Assembly: GCA_902826155.1 (NCBI GenBank)
Contig: CADEDU010000001.1
Location: 167,070 to 231,069, forward strand
Length of the DNA stretch: 64,000 nucleotides
Direction of reading: 5' to 3'
Source of the DNA: an uncultured beta proteobacterium
GTDB taxonomy: Bacteria > Pseudomonadota > Gammaproteobacteria > Burkholderiales > SG8-39
Below the pieces are notes generated by a model. The model was not told where the DNA came from and ran no database searches. It saw nothing but the letters and a program-made list of their open reading frames with translations. The translations under genes were made by a program, and so were the position numbers. This document shows, piece by piece, positions 63,210 through 64,000 of the stretch (the stretch's first letter is position 1; every line of letters starts with the position of its first letter).

Positions 63210-64000
63210 GTGCAGTTCGAGAACCCGAAGATTCCCGACGGCATCAACGTCGGGGCGAGCCATCCGCTCAAGGACTTCCTCGCGATCGCGGTCAGCCTGA
63301 TCGTGCTCGCGGCGCTCGCGGCGCTGGTGTTGTACTTCGCGGCCGGCGCGATCGCCAAACGCGTGTCGTTCGAAACCGAGGCGCGCATCGCCAGCCGGTT
63401 CATCCAGCCCAAGGCCGAGCGCGGTGCGACCGAACTGGCCCTGCAAGCGCTCGCCGATCGCCTGGTCGCACAGATGAACGTGCCGGCCGGTGCGCGTGTT
63501 CACGTCCACTATCAGGACTCCGCGACCATCAACGCCATGGCGACGCTGGGCGGCAACGTGTTCATGTATCGCGGGCTGCTGGAGAAGCTCCCGCACGAGA
63601 ATGCACTCGCGATGGTGATGGCGCACGAGATCGCGCACGTGCTGCATCGCGATCCGGTGGTTGGCGCGGGGCGCGGCGTGGCGATGGCGGTTGCGCTCAG
63701 CGCATTGACGATGGGAATGGGCGAGGGCGCCGCCGGCCGGATGATCTCCAGCAGCGCGCTGCTCACCGGCCTCACCTTCAGCCGCGAACAGGAACTGGCG
63801 GCCGACGAGGCCGCGCTCGCCGCGGTGGCGCGCCAGTACGGGCACGTCGGAGGCGCAGCTGAGCTGTTCCGCATTTTTCTGCAGCTGCGCGAGGGCAGGG
63901 GCGAGCCACCGAAGTTCCTGGCCACGCATCCGCTCACCGCGGATCGCATCGCGCGCATCGAGACGCTGGCCCGCGAGCGCGGCTGGCCGACCGAGGGCGC
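63210..64000 (+). CDS. M48-family metallopeptidase, 3' truncated by the window end
   Basis: An open frame from a GTG at 63210 (GGAG about 7 nt upstream) to the end of the window, 263 codons. One TM segment near the N-terminus (LIVLAALAALVLYF) is followed by a peptidase domain. The zinc motif HEIAH (residues 139-143) lies in AMVMAHEIAHVLHRDPV, and the third ligand Glu is in SREQELAADEAALAAV. It resembles Ste24/HtpX-like and BepA-like M48 proteins with a short membrane anchor. The rest of the gene, if any, is beyond the window. It may act with the two YbjQ-like proteins encoded just upstream, on context alone. Confidence 0.85.
   Translation, partial: MQFENPKIPDGINVGASHPLKDFLAIAVSLIVLAALAALVLYFAAGAIAKRVSFETEARIASRFIQPKAERGATELALQALADRLVAQMNVPAGARVHVHYQDSATINAMATLGGNVFMYRGLLEKLPHENALAMVMAHEIAHVLHRDPVVGAGRGVAMAVALSALTMGMGEGAAGRMISSSALLTGLTFSREQELAADEAALAAVARQYGHVGGAAELFRIFLQLREGRGEPPKFLATHPLTADRIARIETLARERGWPTEG

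Overview
The window is GC-rich, densely coded DNA of about 64 kb. It looks chromosomal and is most likely from a betaproteobacterium, probably in or near the Burkholderiales. The main reason is the housekeeping gene order: purM divergent from perM-like/hda/HAD-hydrolase/pcnB/folK/panC, dnaE next to purM, and metG divergent from apbC followed by dcd. I see no rRNA, tRNA, IS element, phage gene or CRISPR array.

Region 1 (1-3.3 kb, + strand): the end of a flavin/NAD(P) oxidoreductase, a PaaK-like AMP-forming ligase and a divergent APH-like kinase. Region 2 (3.3-20.5 kb, - strand): twelve genes, mostly with start/stop overlaps, that look like one operon for making and exporting a glycoconjugate or polysaccharide. 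In transcription order they are a COG4671-type glycosyltransferase, two paralogous GT4 glycosyltransferases, a heparinase II/III-type protein, two APH-like kinases related to the one in region 1, an MsbA-type ABC transporter, a second COG4671-type glycosyltransferase, a polysaccharide deacetylase, MacA, MacB and a NodT-type outer-membrane channel. Region 3 (20.5-24.1 kb): a near-consensus sigma-54 promoter lies 42 bp upstream of the first operon start codon. Palindromes and repeats lie 190-340 bp upstream of its predicted start site, followed by an NtrC-type sigma-54 activator and its sensor kinase. Promoter, enhancer candidates, activator and operon form one plausible regulatory unit.

Region 4 (24-32.6 kb): acyl-CoA metabolism. 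A - strand operon (acyl-CoA carboxylase carboxyltransferase, acyl-CoA dehydrogenase, biotin-carrying carboxylase) diverges from a + strand thiolase and a FadB-type hydratase/dehydrogenase. Region 5 (32.6-46.3 kb): a small anchored protein with a clear terminator, the panC-folK-pcnB-(BtuDC-like ABC pair)-HAD-hda-perM block, then purM, a zinc-ribbon membrane protein, dnaE and acylphosphatase.

Region 6 (46.5-54.2 kb, - strand): a membrane complex related to hydrogenase-4 and complex I (HyfB, C, E, F, G and I homologues plus a small membrane protein). The HyfG-like subunit has lost the cysteines that bind the NiFe centre, while the HyfI-like Fe-S ligands remain, so it resembles an energy-converting hydrogenase-related (Ehr) complex and not a hydrogenase. 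Region 7 (54.3-64 kb): metG, apbC, dcd, a receiver-Ser/Thr kinase fusion followed by a BarA-like hybrid histidine kinase, two YbjQ-like proteins and a truncated M48 peptidase.

The most interesting parts are the sigma-54-linked polysaccharide locus with its three-member APH-like family, the non-hydrogenase Hyf-like complex, and the receiver-kinase/hybrid-kinase pair. All function calls come from reading the sequence and from family knowledge; no database search was run.
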